From assembly GCA_028277405.1 (NCBI GenBank), contig JANQGH010000079.1, positions 53,352-117,351 of the forward strand: a stretch of DNA of 64,000 bases. Reading direction: 5' to 3'. Below are positions 17,087-25,910 of this stretch, piece by piece. The position numbers were made by a program, and so were the translations under genes. The notes beneath the pieces were generated by a model, which was given only the letters and a program-made list of their open reading frames with translations, did not search any database and was not told the origin of the DNA. The DNA comes from Alphaproteobacteria bacterium (GTDB lineage Bacteria; Pseudomonadota; Alphaproteobacteria; DSM-16000; Inquilinaceae). Every line of letters begins with the position of its first letter. Position 1 is the first letter of the stretch.

Positions 17087-17565
17087 GTCGGTCGGCGCAT
17101 CCGGTCAAAGGCCTGGGCCGCGGCGACGACGGCCATGAGGCCAAAGCCGACCGAGACAATCGCCTTGCCCGGCCAGGAGGGAACCGAGAAGCGGATCAGG
17201 TCGATCGCCTCTCCCCGCCCGGCGGCGACGACGGCCTGATCGCCCGTGTGCCAGGCGAGAAACGCGCCGATCACCGCGATGCCCAAGGCGATTGCGGTGT
17301 CGAGCAAGCGACGCACAGGGCTGCTCAAGAGACGGTCGATCAGATCGACGCGAATTTGCGCGTCTTGCGCCTGCACACCGATCAAGGCGGCAAAGATCGC
17401 GAACGGCATGTAGATTTCGGCGACGAATTCCGCCGTGCCTAGCAGCGGCCGGTCGAACAATGTCCGCGACAGAATGTCGATGACGACGTGAAGGATCATG
17501 AGAGCAACGGCAAGCGCGGCCAGGCCCGTCGCGTAGCGCGACCAGCGGACGAGACGGTCAATCAC
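17083..17565 (-). CDS. TRAP transporter small permease (DctQ)
   Basis: A 160-residue protein with four hydrophobic segments and the DctQ features 'VVIDILSRTLFDRPLLGTAEFVAEIYMPFAIF' region (near residues 28-60) and 'IRVDLIDRLL'. It pairs with the large permease in the inner membrane. The start overlaps the end of the VOC gene by eight bases and its end overlaps DctM by four, so the genes are translationally coupled. Confidence 0.93.
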   Translation of the reverse strand: MIDRLVRWSRYATGLAALAVALMILHVVIDILSRTLFDRPLLGTAEFVAEIYMPFAIFAALIGVQAQDAQIRVDLIDRLLSSPVRRLLDTAIALGIAVIGAFLAWHTGDQAVVAAGRGEAIDLIRFSVPSWPGKAIVSVGFGLMAVVAAAQAFDRMRRPT

Positions 17566-18406
17566 CGCCCGCCTCGAAAACGATCAGCGTGCCGAGCGCA
17601 TTGTCCGGCGAAATCATGAAACCGCCTGCGACCTCGGCGATGGCGATGCCGTTTGCAACCACACGCTCCCGAGCCTCCGACAGCGACGCGCTGGCAACGG
17701 TGAAACCGCGCAGGCCAACATGGTCGACCTCGTCACCGCCGAAACGATCACCATAGCTCGCCGGCGAATGGACCACCAAGTCCACCTGGCCGAGCCGGAT
17801 GCGTACCGGATCGGCACCGATGCACTCGGCCTGCCAGTAGCGCCGGTAATGGTCCGCCGCAGCGCCCGGGTCGTCGGCAACCGCGATGACCGATGTCAGG
17901 GCCAGCGCGCCGTTGTCATGGTCGGTAAACTCCGGCCGTACATAGTGCTGCGGCGTCTTGTGCTGACAGAAATTCCAATAGAAGGGTCCCTGGTCCAAGT
18001 CCGGAATGGCGACGGCAAAGGCGGGCGTGATGGTCTCGCCGGAGGGCAGGTGCCAGTCCCGTTGCAGGTCGAGCACGGGCGGCACGCGCAAGCCCGCCGC
18101 GACCAGGCGCTCGCGGACCGCGCGCGCGTCCTCGGTCGCTAAAACGGTCGAGACCGGTCCCGGCCGGATTAGCAGCGCGGGCATTGGCGGCGGTGCCGTG
18201 CCGGCATCGTCAAGCGACATCAGCTCGACATAGTTGCACAGCCCGCGTGCCGGATCCGCGCGGCCAAAGCAGATCAGCCGGTTGCTAAGGCCCGGCAGGA
18301 TGCTGCGCGGCGTGACGGTGAAGCCCATGGCGCTGAAGATGTCGCCGGCGGCTTCGCTGTCGGGCACGTTGACCATCAAGTGATCGATGTCGATGAGGGC
18401 ACCCAT
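17558..18406 (-). CDS. VOC-superfamily (glyoxalase-like) protein
   Basis: A 282-residue protein. The start is set at 18406, where ATG shares one base with the ligase stop (TAATG); longer frames upstream are shadows. The first half 'IDHLMVNVPDSEAAGDIFSAMGF' opens a glyoxalase_3-like VOC domain and 'TSVIAVADDPGAAADHYRRYW' opens a second. Metal ligands typical of extradiol dioxygenases or lyases are only partly evident (His8 in 'IDHLMV'). Proteins of this kind in acyl-CoA operons may be epimerases or dioxygenase-like. Exact reaction unknown. Confidence 0.8.
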   Translation of the reverse strand: MGALIDIDHLMVNVPDSEAAGDIFSAMGFTVTPRSILPGLSNRLICFGRADPARGLCNYVELMSLDDAGTAPPPMPALLIRPGPVSTVLATEDARAVRERLVAAGLRVPPVLDLQRDWHLPSGETITPAFAVAIPDLDQGPFYWNFCQHKTPQHYVRPEFTDHDNGALALTSVIAVADDPGAAADHYRRYWQAECIGADPVRIRLGQVDLVVHSPASYGDRFGGDEVDHVGLRGFTVASASLSEARERVVANGIAIAEVAGGFMISPDNALGTLIVFEAGGD

Positions 18407-20238
18407 TATCGGTCTCCACGGTTGCGCCCAGGGAGCAGCGCCAATCCCATCTCCGCCAGCGTAGCGGCCGCCTGACCGGCTGCGACATCCGCCTCGATGA
18501 GGATCTGCCCGCCGGCTTGATCTTTGGCGCGGACCTTCTCGAGCGGCAGGTTGAGGGCCTCGGCGGTGGCCATCCGCGCCGCCTGGCGACGCAGCGCGGC
18601 CTTGTCGATCTTGCCGACGGCCGTCAACGGCATGGCCGGCAATATGACCGCGTTTTTTGGCCGCGCGGCACGCTCGGCGATGTTTGGGTTGGCGGCCGTG
18701 CACAGATTCGCGGCAATCTCGGCCTTGTTGTTCGAAGCATCCGACAAGGTAACGAACACCAGCGGCACCTCGCCCAGGCGCGCGTCGGGCTTGCCGACAG
18801 CGGCGGCGCTGGCGACCTCCGGCAGGGCGTGAAATGCGTCCTCGATCACACGCGGGTCGATGTTGTGGCCGCCGCGCATGATCAGGTCCTTGGCCCGACC
18901 CGTGATGGTCCAATAGCCGTCTTCGTCGCGATACCCCATGTCACCGGTATCCAGCCAGCGCCCCGGTTCCAGATACTCGCTGGTGACGAAGCCGATGTCC
19001 GGCTGACCGAGATAGCCGTCAAAGACCCCCGGCGACCGGGCCAGGATGACGCCGGGCTCCCCCGCTTCACAGACCCCTTCGATCTCGCCCGTTGGCGATT
19101 TTCGAACCGCGACCAGATCGCAATAGGGCAGCCGCGGTCCGACCGATCCGGCGCGACCTTCTCCGTCGGGCGGGGTGAAGGTCAGCACCAGGGACGCCTC
19201 CGTCAGGCCCCATGCCTCCTTCACCGGCAGGCCGGTCTTCGCGGTGAAGCGCCGATGTGTTTCGGCCGGCAGCGCGGCGGCGGACGAAACCCAATGGCGG
19301 ATCTGGGGCGACCGAGTTTGCGGTGTGCGCTCCATCACGGCGCGGGCGACGGTCGGCGGGCCGAAAAGCAGCGTCGCGTGCTCGGCTGCAACCACGTCCC
19401 AAAAGCGGTCCATAAAGGCGGGATCGCGAAAGCCGGCTCGGCCCAACTGGACGGTCGCCGCGCCAGCGGCCAGCGGTGCCAGGCCGCCGAAGACAAGGCC
19501 GCCGACATGGAACAGCGGCATGCCGCAAGGGATCACGTCACCGGCGCGCATGCCGCCGCCATAGCCGGCCAGGAAGGCCATGAAGGCAAGGTTGGCATGG
19601 CTGAGCGGCGCAATCTTCGGCAGGCCGGTGGTGCCGCCGGTATGGAAATAGGCGGCGGTATCGGACGGTTTCGGCAATGGTAGGTCGCGCTCAGACACGG
19701 CATCGACAGCATCCTCCAGCCGGTCCGGCCCCCGGCGCTCGCCCAACGTCAGCACGTGCTCAAGATCCGGCGCCTGCGCGCGGATCGCCGGCAGCTTCTC
19801 GGCGACGCCCTGGGTGCCGGCAGTGCCCTCGGCGATCAGCACCGTTGCACTCGCGCGCACAAGCATGGCAGCGATCGCGGCCGGTTCGAGAAACGGGTTG
19901 ATCGGCATGTAGATCCCTGCCCAGGCCGCCCCCCAGGCCAGCGGCAGCGTGTCGGGCAGGGCCGGTAGCAGGCTGGCAACGACCGATTTGCGGGTTACGC
20001 CGAGCCCGTAAAGCGCATGGGCTACTCGGCGCGTCCGATCGGCGACATCTTGAAACGTTCGGTCGAGAGGAACGGCGTCGGGTGTCACGAGAAACCGCTG
20101 TGCCAGCGTGTCGCCAAATCGATCCGCACTGTTCGCCACGATGTCGGGCAGCGTCTCGCCCGGCAGCCAGTGGCTGAGCGGCATGGCCTCCACCGCCGCG
20201 ACATCGTCCGGCGCGGCGAAGCGCGGCCATCCGGTCAC
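18406..20238 (-). CDS. AMP-forming acyl-CoA synthetase
   Basis: A 610-residue adenylate-forming enzyme that activates a carboxylic acid with ATP and CoA. The P-loop-like A3 motif 'FHTGGTTGLPK' is at 198-208, 'WGLTE' (A5) at 343-347, 'WLDTGD' (A7) at 428-433, 'GRAKDLI' (A8) at 447-453, and the catalytic lysine in 'VGKIDK' at about 543. It resembles the fatty-acyl-CoA synthase group used for branched or aromatic acids. It overlaps its downstream VOC gene by one base and its upstream dehydrogenase by four, placing it mid-operon after uptake by the TRAP system. Confidence 0.93.
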   Translation of the reverse strand: MTGWPRFAAPDDVAAVEAMPLSHWLPGETLPDIVANSADRFGDTLAQRFLVTPDAVPLDRTFQDVADRTRRVAHALYGLGVTRKSVVASLLPALPDTLPLAWGAAWAGIYMPINPFLEPAAIAAMLVRASATVLIAEGTAGTQGVAEKLPAIRAQAPDLEHVLTLGERRGPDRLEDAVDAVSERDLPLPKPSDTAAYFHTGGTTGLPKIAPLSHANLAFMAFLAGYGGGMRAGDVIPCGMPLFHVGGLVFGGLAPLAAGAATVQLGRAGFRDPAFMDRFWDVVAAEHATLLFGPPTVARAVMERTPQTRSPQIRHWVSSAAALPAETHRRFTAKTGLPVKEAWGLTEASLVLTFTPPDGEGRAGSVGPRLPYCDLVAVRKSPTGEIEGVCEAGEPGVILARSPGVFDGYLGQPDIGFVTSEYLEPGRWLDTGDMGYRDEDGYWTITGRAKDLIMRGGHNIDPRVIEDAFHALPEVASAAAVGKPDARLGEVPLVFVTLSDASNNKAEIAANLCTAANPNIAERAARPKNAVILPAMPLTAVGKIDKAALRRQAARMATAEALNLPLEKVRAKDQAGGQILIEADVAAGQAAATLAEMGLALLPGRNRGDR

Positions 20239-21254
20239 CGCGAATTCCCGGGCTCGATGACGACCTTGCCGAAGACCTTGCGCTCTTCGAGCAACCGAAT
20301 GCCCTCGATCGCCTGGTCGAGCGGCAGCACGCGATCGATCACAGGGTCCAGGCGGCCGTCGGCGATCAGCGCCAGGCAGGCTTCGATTTCCGGCGCTGTG
20401 AAGCCGGTCGAGCCCTTGATGTCCATTTCCGCCATGAAGATGAAACGAATGTCGGTCGGCGGCGCGTGGCCGGCGGTGGCGCCACAGGTCAAAAGCCGGC
20501 CGCCGCGCTTCACGGCGCGCAGCGACGGCGCCCAGCTATCGCCACCGGTGAAGTTGACGACGACATCGAAACCGCCGCCGCGAAACAGCGAGCCCGTGAC
20601 CCGACGCGCGTATTTGTCGATGGCTTCGGCTGTATAGTCGTAAGCGGCGTCGGCCCCGAGCGCGATCAGGCGCTCGCATTTCTCTTGTGAGCCGGCCGCC
20701 GCCGTGATCACGGCGCCAAGCTGCTTGGCCAACAGTACCGTGGCCGTGCCGACACCGCCGCTGGCGCCCAGGACCAGCACGCTCTCGCCGGGCCGCACGT
20801 TCCCCCTTGTGACCAGCATCCGATAGGCCGTCGCGTAAGCGACGGGGATCGCCACCGCCTGTGTGTCGCTGACCGGATCGGGAATACGGATCAGCTGGCT
20901 CGCCCGGCAGACGCAGTACTCGGCAAGCGCGCCGGCCCTGGTTTCGCCCATCATCTCAAAATGGCCGCTCTGGTCGTCGATGAAGGCGGGGTTGACCACG
21001 CAGCGGTCGCCCAGTGCCCAACCGCCAAGATCCCGGTCAGCCTCGACGATCTCGCCGACACAGTCGCCGCCGGTGATGCCGGGCAGAGGGATGCGAATGC
21101 CGGGCATGCCCCGCCTGGTGAAGACGTCGAGAAAGTTGAGGGCGCAAGCGCTGACCTTCAGCTTGACCCAGCCGGGCGGACGTTCCGGTTCCGGGACATC
21201 GCCGTAATGCAGGACATCGATCGGCCCATGTTCGTTGAAGAAAACTGCTTTCAT
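20235..21254 (-). CDS. MDR-family alcohol dehydrogenase / quinone reductase-like
   Basis: A 339-residue medium-chain dehydrogenase. The start at 21254 is an ATG in the ATGA overlap with the racemase stop; longer frames upstream are shadows. 'LNFLDVFTRRGMPG' and 'GITGGDCVGEIVEADRDLGGWALGDRCVV' are the catalytic-domain motifs, and 'VLVLGASGGVGTATVLLAKQLGA' (about residues 158-180) is the NAD(P) Rossmann fold. It lacks the clear structural-zinc Cys cluster, so a quinone-reductase or enoyl-reductase-like activity is as likely as alcohol oxidation. Confidence 0.88.
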   Translation of the reverse strand: MKAVFFNEHGPIDVLHYGDVPEPERPPGWVKLKVSACALNFLDVFTRRGMPGIRIPLPGITGGDCVGEIVEADRDLGGWALGDRCVVNPAFIDDQSGHFEMMGETRAGALAEYCVCRASQLIRIPDPVSDTQAVAIPVAYATAYRMLVTRGNVRPGESVLVLGASGGVGTATVLLAKQLGAVITAAAGSQEKCERLIALGADAAYDYTAEAIDKYARRVTGSLFRGGGFDVVVNFTGGDSWAPSLRAVKRGGRLLTCGATAGHAPPTDIRFIFMAEMDIKGSTGFTAPEIEACLALIADGRLDPVIDRVLPLDQAIEGIRLLEERKVFGKVVIEPGNSR

Positions 21255-21964
21255 GACGCCGCCTGCTGTGTCATCGCCTGGTCCAGCGCCGCCTCGACAT
21301 GGCAGTCGACGCCATCGATCACCGGGACGCTCAGGCTGTGCTTGCCCGCAAGCAGCGGCAGCTCCGTGCAAGCCAGAGCAATGGCACCGGCGCCATTGGT
21401 CACGGTATTGTTGGCAGCCCGCTCGAATGTGCTGATGCCTGTATCCGTGACGCGCCCCAGCGTGAGCTCGGACAGGATGAGCTGGTCGACGGCTTGGGCA
21501 AGTTCCGGGTCGGGTTCGACGACCGCGATGTCTGAGGCCCTGATCCGCTCGGCGATCAGGCCCTGACCAAGCATCGCCGCCGTACCCAGCAATCCGACGC
21601 GTTCGATCTGATCGTGGGCCAACCTCTTGGCCAGGGCGTCTCCCGCGTGAACCACCGGCAGCCCCGTGGCTTCGACGACGGCGTCGGCGGCCCTGTGGGC
21701 CGTGAAGGCGGTCAGCATGACCAGCGCGGCGCCAGCCTCCTTGAGCCGACGGCCGGCGTCGACGATCAGGTGGTCCACCGTCTCCCAATCACCGTTGTGT
21801 GCGGCGGTCAGCAGATCATCGAAGCAAAGCGTCACCAGTACGCTCGACGGGTTGCCGTGCGGCCCCCAGCGATCCTCGGCAAGCGCGTTCAGGCGCCGAT
21901 AATACAGCGCGCTCGACTGCCAACTCATGCCGCCGACCAGGCCGATCGGCGCCGCACCGTTCAT
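21251..21964 (-). CDS. Aspartate/glutamate racemase-family protein, altered first site
   Basis: A 237-residue protein of the Asp/Glu racemase family, with 'IGLVGGMSWQSSALYYRRLN' at the N-terminus and the second catalytic cysteine in 'LACTELPLL'. The first catalytic motif, normally C-T-N-T-M-H, here reads T-A-F-T-A-H (residues 85-90), so both the first Cys and the Asn are lost. It may do a one-base reaction (isomerase or decarboxylase-like, as in maleate or arylmalonate enzymes) and not racemise amino acids. It lies 24 bases after DctP and overlaps the next gene by four. Confidence 0.8.
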   Translation of the reverse strand: MNGAAPIGLVGGMSWQSSALYYRRLNALAEDRWGPHGNPSSVLVTLCFDDLLTAAHNGDWETVDHLIVDAGRRLKEAGAALVMLTAFTAHRAADAVVEATGLPVVHAGDALAKRLAHDQIERVGLLGTAAMLGQGLIAERIRASDIAVVEPDPELAQAVDQLILSELTLGRVTDTGISTFERAANNTVTNGAGAIALACTELPLLAGKHSLSVPVIDGVDCHVEAALDQAMTQQAAS

Positions 21965-21988
21965 TTTCGGTTGCTCGGGGCTGTTCGC

Positions 21989-23101
21989 TCAGGAGCCGAA
22001 ATCGTAGTGATCGAAGATGCGCTCTTGGGCTATCCGCTCGAACGCGGCCCGGTCGCCCTCGAACTGTGGCAGCAGGTCCTCGTGCCAGACCCGAAAGATT
22101 TCGACGATTTCCGCCACCAGGGCGTCGCCGTTCTCGATGTTCCGCCGTTCGGTCAACGCCACCAGCGCGGCAGGCTCCGCCGCCTGGAATGCCGACCAGG
22201 CATCCGTCAAGGCCGCGTCCCCCGGCACGAATCTGATCTGGTCCGACAGCGCATCCTTGACGTCCGCGTCTACGGTCACGTAGGCGTCGGTGACATAGTC
22301 CCACAGCGTCGCCGGCATCAGATCGATGATCGCGGCCTGGTTTTCAGGAGAAATCGCCTCCCAACTGACGGCATTGAAGGCCAGCGGGACGGCGCCGGAA
22401 ATGATGCCCTGTGGCATCTCGATCACACTTTCGACCGTGTCTTCCAGGCCGTAGCTGCGGATCCACGCGGTGCCGATGAGGGTGCAGTCCGTTTGACCCA
22501 GTTGCAGCGCGGGCAAGATATCGGTGATCGAGGTGCGGACCGGTGTCATGCCGATGGCCTCGGCCCAGCGCATTTCCGGCGCGCCGATGGTGCTGACCCG
22601 CCGTCCTTCCAGGTCGGCCTGGCTCGATGCGGGCTCGCTGCATTGCATGGTCAGCGGCGTGGCCGACTGCATCAGGACGGGCACGACGCCCATCTCCCGA
22701 AAATCCTCCCGGCAGGCCTCGCAGGCGACGAAGAAGGCCTCGTTCAGCGCGCCGATCGTCGCGTACGGGTCTGTCGCCAACCCCGTAACCTCCGACATCA
22801 ACGAGGCGTGGGGCAACTCCGCCGGGTGGAACTGCGTGATGAAGAAGCCGCTGTCGACAACGCCGTCGCTGATGCCGGCAAGCGCGTTGGGGATCGAAAC
22901 CAACTGACCGCCGAGAATAGGCGTGAAGGTGACCTCGCCGCCGGTCGCCTCGGTGATCCGGTCGAGCAGGGGCAGAACGCCGAAACCGTTGGCCGAGGAG
23001 CGTTCGGGAACGCCCGAACCGTAGGTGAAATCCTGTGCCTGTGCGCCGCTTGCCGACACGAGTGCGGCCAGCCCAACAGCGCCAAGAGTCCGAACGAGCA
23101 T
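21989..23101 (-). CDS. TRAP transporter substrate-binding protein (DctP)
   Basis: A 370-residue periplasmic protein with a signal peptide (residues 1-22, cleaved after A-Q-A). The DctP arginine-containing segment 'LEGRRVSTIGAPEMRWAEAIGMTPV' is present, followed by the usual 'DILPALQLGQTDCTLIG'. It delivers a carboxylate-type ligand to DctQ/DctM encoded downstream on the same strand; the acyl-CoA ligase in the operon supports an organic acid ligand. It is the first gene of the operon, with the palindrome at 23175-23189 in its leader. Confidence 0.93.
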   Translation of the reverse strand: MLVRTLGAVGLAALVSASGAQAQDFTYGSGVPERSSANGFGVLPLLDRITEATGGEVTFTPILGGQLVSIPNALAGISDGVVDSGFFITQFHPAELPHASLMSEVTGLATDPYATIGALNEAFFVACEACREDFREMGVVPVLMQSATPLTMQCSEPASSQADLEGRRVSTIGAPEMRWAEAIGMTPVRTSITDILPALQLGQTDCTLIGTAWIRSYGLEDTVESVIEMPQGIISGAVPLAFNAVSWEAISPENQAAIIDLMPATLWDYVTDAYVTVDADVKDALSDQIRFVPGDAALTDAWSAFQAAEPAALVALTERRNIENGDALVAEIVEIFRVWHEDLLPQFEGDRAAFERIAQERIFDHYDFGS

Positions 23102-23174
23102 CGCGCTCTCCCTGTCGTTACGAGACGATCTTCGTCATCTTGAAGGGGTGAGGATGGCGGATGCGATTTAGGCT

Positions 23175-23189
23175 GTCAACTATGTTGAC
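23175..23189. promoter_or_regulatory. Perfect inverted repeat, probable MarR operator
   Basis: GTCAAC-TAT-GTTGAC, six-base arms with a three-base spacer, 74 bases upstream of the DctP start and in the short gap after the MarR gene. MarR-family dimers bind palindromes of about this size. The MarR protein encoded just upstream is the obvious candidate. Confidence 0.65.
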
Positions 23190-23209
23190 TATCATGCTTC
23201 AAGCTCGTG

Positions 23210-23722
23210 TCAGGCTCGGCGGCGTCGCCAGTCCGACCAGCGATTGCGTTGTCGGTTTTCCTGGGCCAGCTTCAGCAGAGTGCGCAGGGTCTCTCGCTCG
23301 TCCGCCGTCAATTCGCTGAAATACTCGTCCTCCGCGCGCTGGAGGGCGGCCACCCCGTGGGCCAGCAGTTGGCGTCCTGCCGCGGTGGCATAGACCATGC
23401 GGGAACGGCCGTCGTTTGGATTGGTCCGCCATTCGACAAACCCGTGCTGTTCGAATGCCGCAACCAGCTTGCTCATCGCCTGCTTGGAGATGCCGGCCTG
23501 CTCGGCCATGTCGGTAACGCGTGCACCTTCCAGCCGCATCGTACGCAGCACATGCGTGTGCGAGGCGGACAGCATCGGGTAGCCGCGCTGCTTCAGATAC
23601 GAAAGGGCAAGCTGGTCAAATCCGACGTGAACCTCGTCAAGTAAGCGACCGATATTACTCTGACGAAGGATTTCGAGCTCATCGTCCGACGGGTCGGCCG
23701 GGGTGGCGGTTCGGCTGGTCAT
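23210..23722 (-). CDS. MarR-family transcriptional regulator
   Basis: A 170-residue winged-helix regulator if the ATG at 23722 is used; longer starts (TTG at 23779, ATG at 23764) only add residues unlike the family. The DNA-binding segment 'TDMAEQAGISKQAMSKLVAAFEQHGFVEWRTNPNDGRSRMVYATAAG' pattern (helix-turn-helix then the D-x-R-S/G wing) is clear. It lies upstream of the TRAP operon in the same direction, and the perfect palindrome lies just beyond its stop. Likely ligand: the acid or its CoA ester. Confidence 0.9.
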   Translation of the reverse strand: MTSRTATPADPSDDELEILRQSNIGRLLDEVHVGFDQLALSYLKQRGYPMLSASHTHVLRTMRLEGARVTDMAEQAGISKQAMSKLVAAFEQHGFVEWRTNPNDGRSRMVYATAAGRQLLAHGVAALQRAEDEYFSELTADERETLRTLLKLAQENRQRNRWSDWRRRRA

Positions 23723-24024
23723 GGTCGGCGTTGTTATCCCAAGTGGCGCCCCGTTGGAAGGCATCCGCCGTCTGACCAACGTCGATCGTGCCCAACAAAC
23801 TCTGCGTCTGCCTCAGACAGCTACGCGAGAAGGAGAGTTCGGCTGCGATCGCCGTCGCCGAATGGACCCGATCCGGAACGCTTGTGAGCCGAGTTCGGGC
23901 GTCTATGTCGGATCCGGCGAAATCCGCAGGGCGCGTGCGCGATTTTGACACGCTCAATGAGAATGCGTTGCCATATCGGGACAACGCTCTTCATCAGTGT
24001 TTCAGATACCGATTAAGTAGAGCG
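23723..24024. other. Intergenic region before DUF454 gene
   Basis: About 300 bases between the divergent MarR and DUF454 genes. It must hold both promoters. A 'TCAATGAGAATGC' stretch near 23955-23967 faintly resembles half a Fur box but lacks the second arm. I see no gene. Confidence 0.4.
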
Positions 24025-24417
24025 ATGAGTCAGAAATCCGTGATCAATAGGGCGCCACGGCGGGCCCTCTGGTTGGCCATCGGTGGCGGCGCGCTCGGCC
24101 TGGGAGCGATCGGCATCGTTCTGCCCTTGCTGCCCACGACGCCTTTCGTGCTGGTGGCCGCGTTCGCCTTTGGCAAGAGCTCACCCAGGCTCGCGATCTG
24201 GCTTGAGACCAGCCGTACCTTCGGCCCGATCATTGCCGACTGGCGACGACACGGCGCCATTGCCCCGCGGTTCAAGGTGCTGTCGATCACGATGATGGGC
24301 GGCGTGCTCGCGCTCAGCATCATCGCCGCCCTGTCGGTTTGGGTTCTGATCGTCCAGGCCGTCTGCATGACGGGGGCGGCCGCCTTCATTCTCAGCCGGC
24401 CGAACGGACCGGTCTGA
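24025..24417 (+). CDS. DUF454 (YbaN-like) inner-membrane protein
   Basis: A 130-residue protein from ATG at 24025; the open frame runs further upstream but those residues do not fit. The YbaN/DUF454 pattern is evident: 'GxxGIVLPLLPTTPFVLVAAFAF' then 'SSPRLAIWL', 'R-T-F-G-P-I-I-x-D-W-R' and 'G-A-I-x-x-R-x-K'. There are about two to three membrane segments. Function is not established in this family. It converges on the dipeptidase gene. Confidence 0.88.
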   Translation: MSQKSVINRAPRRALWLAIGGGALGLGAIGIVLPLLPTTPFVLVAAFAFGKSSPRLAIWLETSRTFGPIIADWRRHGAIAPRFKVLSITMMGGVLALSIIAALSVWVLIVQAVCMTGAAAFILSRPNGPV

Positions 24418-24493
24418 ATTCCCAGCCAGCCGCTATGGCAGGCTGCGCGTGTCAGGTCGTTCGGTCCGGTCGGGCCGGTCTGGTATTCAGGCG

Positions 24494-25855
24494 CTAAAGG
24501 CTCTCGAAGAGCCGGCAGTAGGCTTCTTGGCCGCGCCGGAAAGCGTCGAGGCGGACGAACTCGTCGGGGCCGTGCAGATTCTCGTCATCGTGCTGGAAGG
24601 CGAACATCGTGGCGTGCACGCCAACATGCTCCAGCAGCATCGTCATGACCGGGATCGAACCGCCAACACGCGTTCTGAGCGGTGCGCGCCCATAGATTTC
24701 CTCCAGAACCTGTGCGGCAACCACGCTGGCGTTATGGCCCCTCGGCACCAAGAACGGGTTGCCGCGCGCGGCGCCAGCCTCAAACTCCACGGTTACGCCA
24801 TCGGGGGCGTGGCGTTCGACATGGGCACGCAGGGCCTCGACGATCCGCTCGGGCGACTGGTCGGCGACCAGGCGGCATGTGATCTTGGCGCGCGCCTCGG
24901 CCGGCAGAACGGTCTTGGTCCCGGCGCCCTGCCAGCCGCTGGTCAGCCCATTGATCTCCAGCGTCGGGCGCGCCCAAAGGCGCTCGCGCGTGGTGTAGCC
25001 GGGCTCGCCATGTTCCGCGGGCGCGCCCGTTTCGGCCAGATAGGCTTCGGCGTCGAAGGGCACCTCGGCGATGGCCGCGCGATCGTCCTCGGTCAGCGGG
25101 ACAACGTCATCGTAGAACCCCTCCACCGTGATGTGACCGTCGGGCGACTTCATCGAGGCGAGGATCTGGGCCAGTGCCATCGCCGGGTTGGCGATGCCGC
25201 CGCCATGCAGGCCGGAATGCTGGTCGGAGTCCGCGCCCCGCACGACGATTTCGACGGAGGCGATGCCCCTGAGACCTTCGATGATCTGAGGTTGGTCCGG
25301 CGCCCATTGCGCGCCGTCGGCGGAAAAGATCATGTCGGCGGAAAGCCGGTGTGCGTTCGCGGCGACGAAATCCGGCATGTCCGGCGAGCCAATCTCCTCC
25401 TGCCCCTCGAAGAAGAACCGCAGATTGATCGGCAGCCGGCCCGCGGACTTGAGCATTGCCTCGGTCGCGAGGATCGGGATCAGCATGGAACCCTTGTCGT
25501 CGGTGGCGCCGCGCCCAAAGAGGCGACCGTCGCGCACCTCCGGTTCGAAGGGCGGTGAGGACCAGAGCTCGAACGGTTCTGCCGGCTGCACATCGAAATG
25601 CCCGTAGACAAGAACGGTCGGCCGGTCCGGCCCGGCGTGGAGCCAGTTGCCACAAACGACGGGGTGTCCGGCGGTCTGCAGAACCTCGACATTCTCACCG
25701 CCCGCTTCGGTCAGGCGGCTGGCAACCCATTCGGCGGCGCGTTGCACGTCGGCGGCGTTTTCGGGCTTTGCCGAGACCGATGGGATGCTGACGAACTCGG
25801 TCAGTTCCGAAACGAAGCGATCCTGCTCGCGGTCGAGATAGTTCTTCCAGGCCAT
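24494..25855 (-). CDS. M20-family dipeptidase
   Basis: A 453-residue metallopeptidase with an intact M20 site: H86 and D88 in 'YGHFDVQP', bridging D119/D120 in 'GRGATDDKG', catalytic and metal Glu153-Glu154 in 'EGQEEIGSPD', and the late 'DDENLHGPDE' region with the last His. It matches the long dipeptidase (M20 subgroup with a lid domain). Encoded 55 bases after the double ABC ATPase, it is probably the intracellular enzyme that cleaves the peptide or acyl-amino acid imported by that transporter. Confidence 0.93.
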   Translation of the reverse strand: MAWKNYLDREQDRFVSELTEFVSIPSVSAKPENAADVQRAAEWVASRLTEAGGENVEVLQTAGHPVVCGNWLHAGPDRPTVLVYGHFDVQPAEPFELWSSPPFEPEVRDGRLFGRGATDDKGSMLIPILATEAMLKSAGRLPINLRFFFEGQEEIGSPDMPDFVAANAHRLSADMIFSADGAQWAPDQPQIIEGLRGIASVEIVVRGADSDQHSGLHGGGIANPAMALAQILASMKSPDGHITVEGFYDDVVPLTEDDRAAIAEVPFDAEAYLAETGAPAEHGEPGYTTRERLWARPTLEINGLTSGWQGAGTKTVLPAEARAKITCRLVADQSPERIVEALRAHVERHAPDGVTVEFEAGAARGNPFLVPRGHNASVVAAQVLEEIYGRAPLRTRVGGSIPVMTMLLEHVGVHATMFAFQHDDENLHGPDEFVRLDAFRRGQEAYCRLFESL

Positions 25856-25910
25856 GTCTTTCTCCTCCCTGTCGGCGGGTCAGCGGATTTCGCTGTCGTC
25901 CCGCCTTTCT

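Noticed and set aside
17558..18913. 451-codon frame reading through the VOC gene
   Set aside because: The N-terminal 169 residues are a shadow of the acyl-CoA ligase; the real start is the ATG at 18406.
23949..23975. Fur-box-like stretch TCAATGAGAATGC before the DUF454 gene
   Set aside because: Only one arm is convincing; the second half (GTTGCC) does not mirror it.
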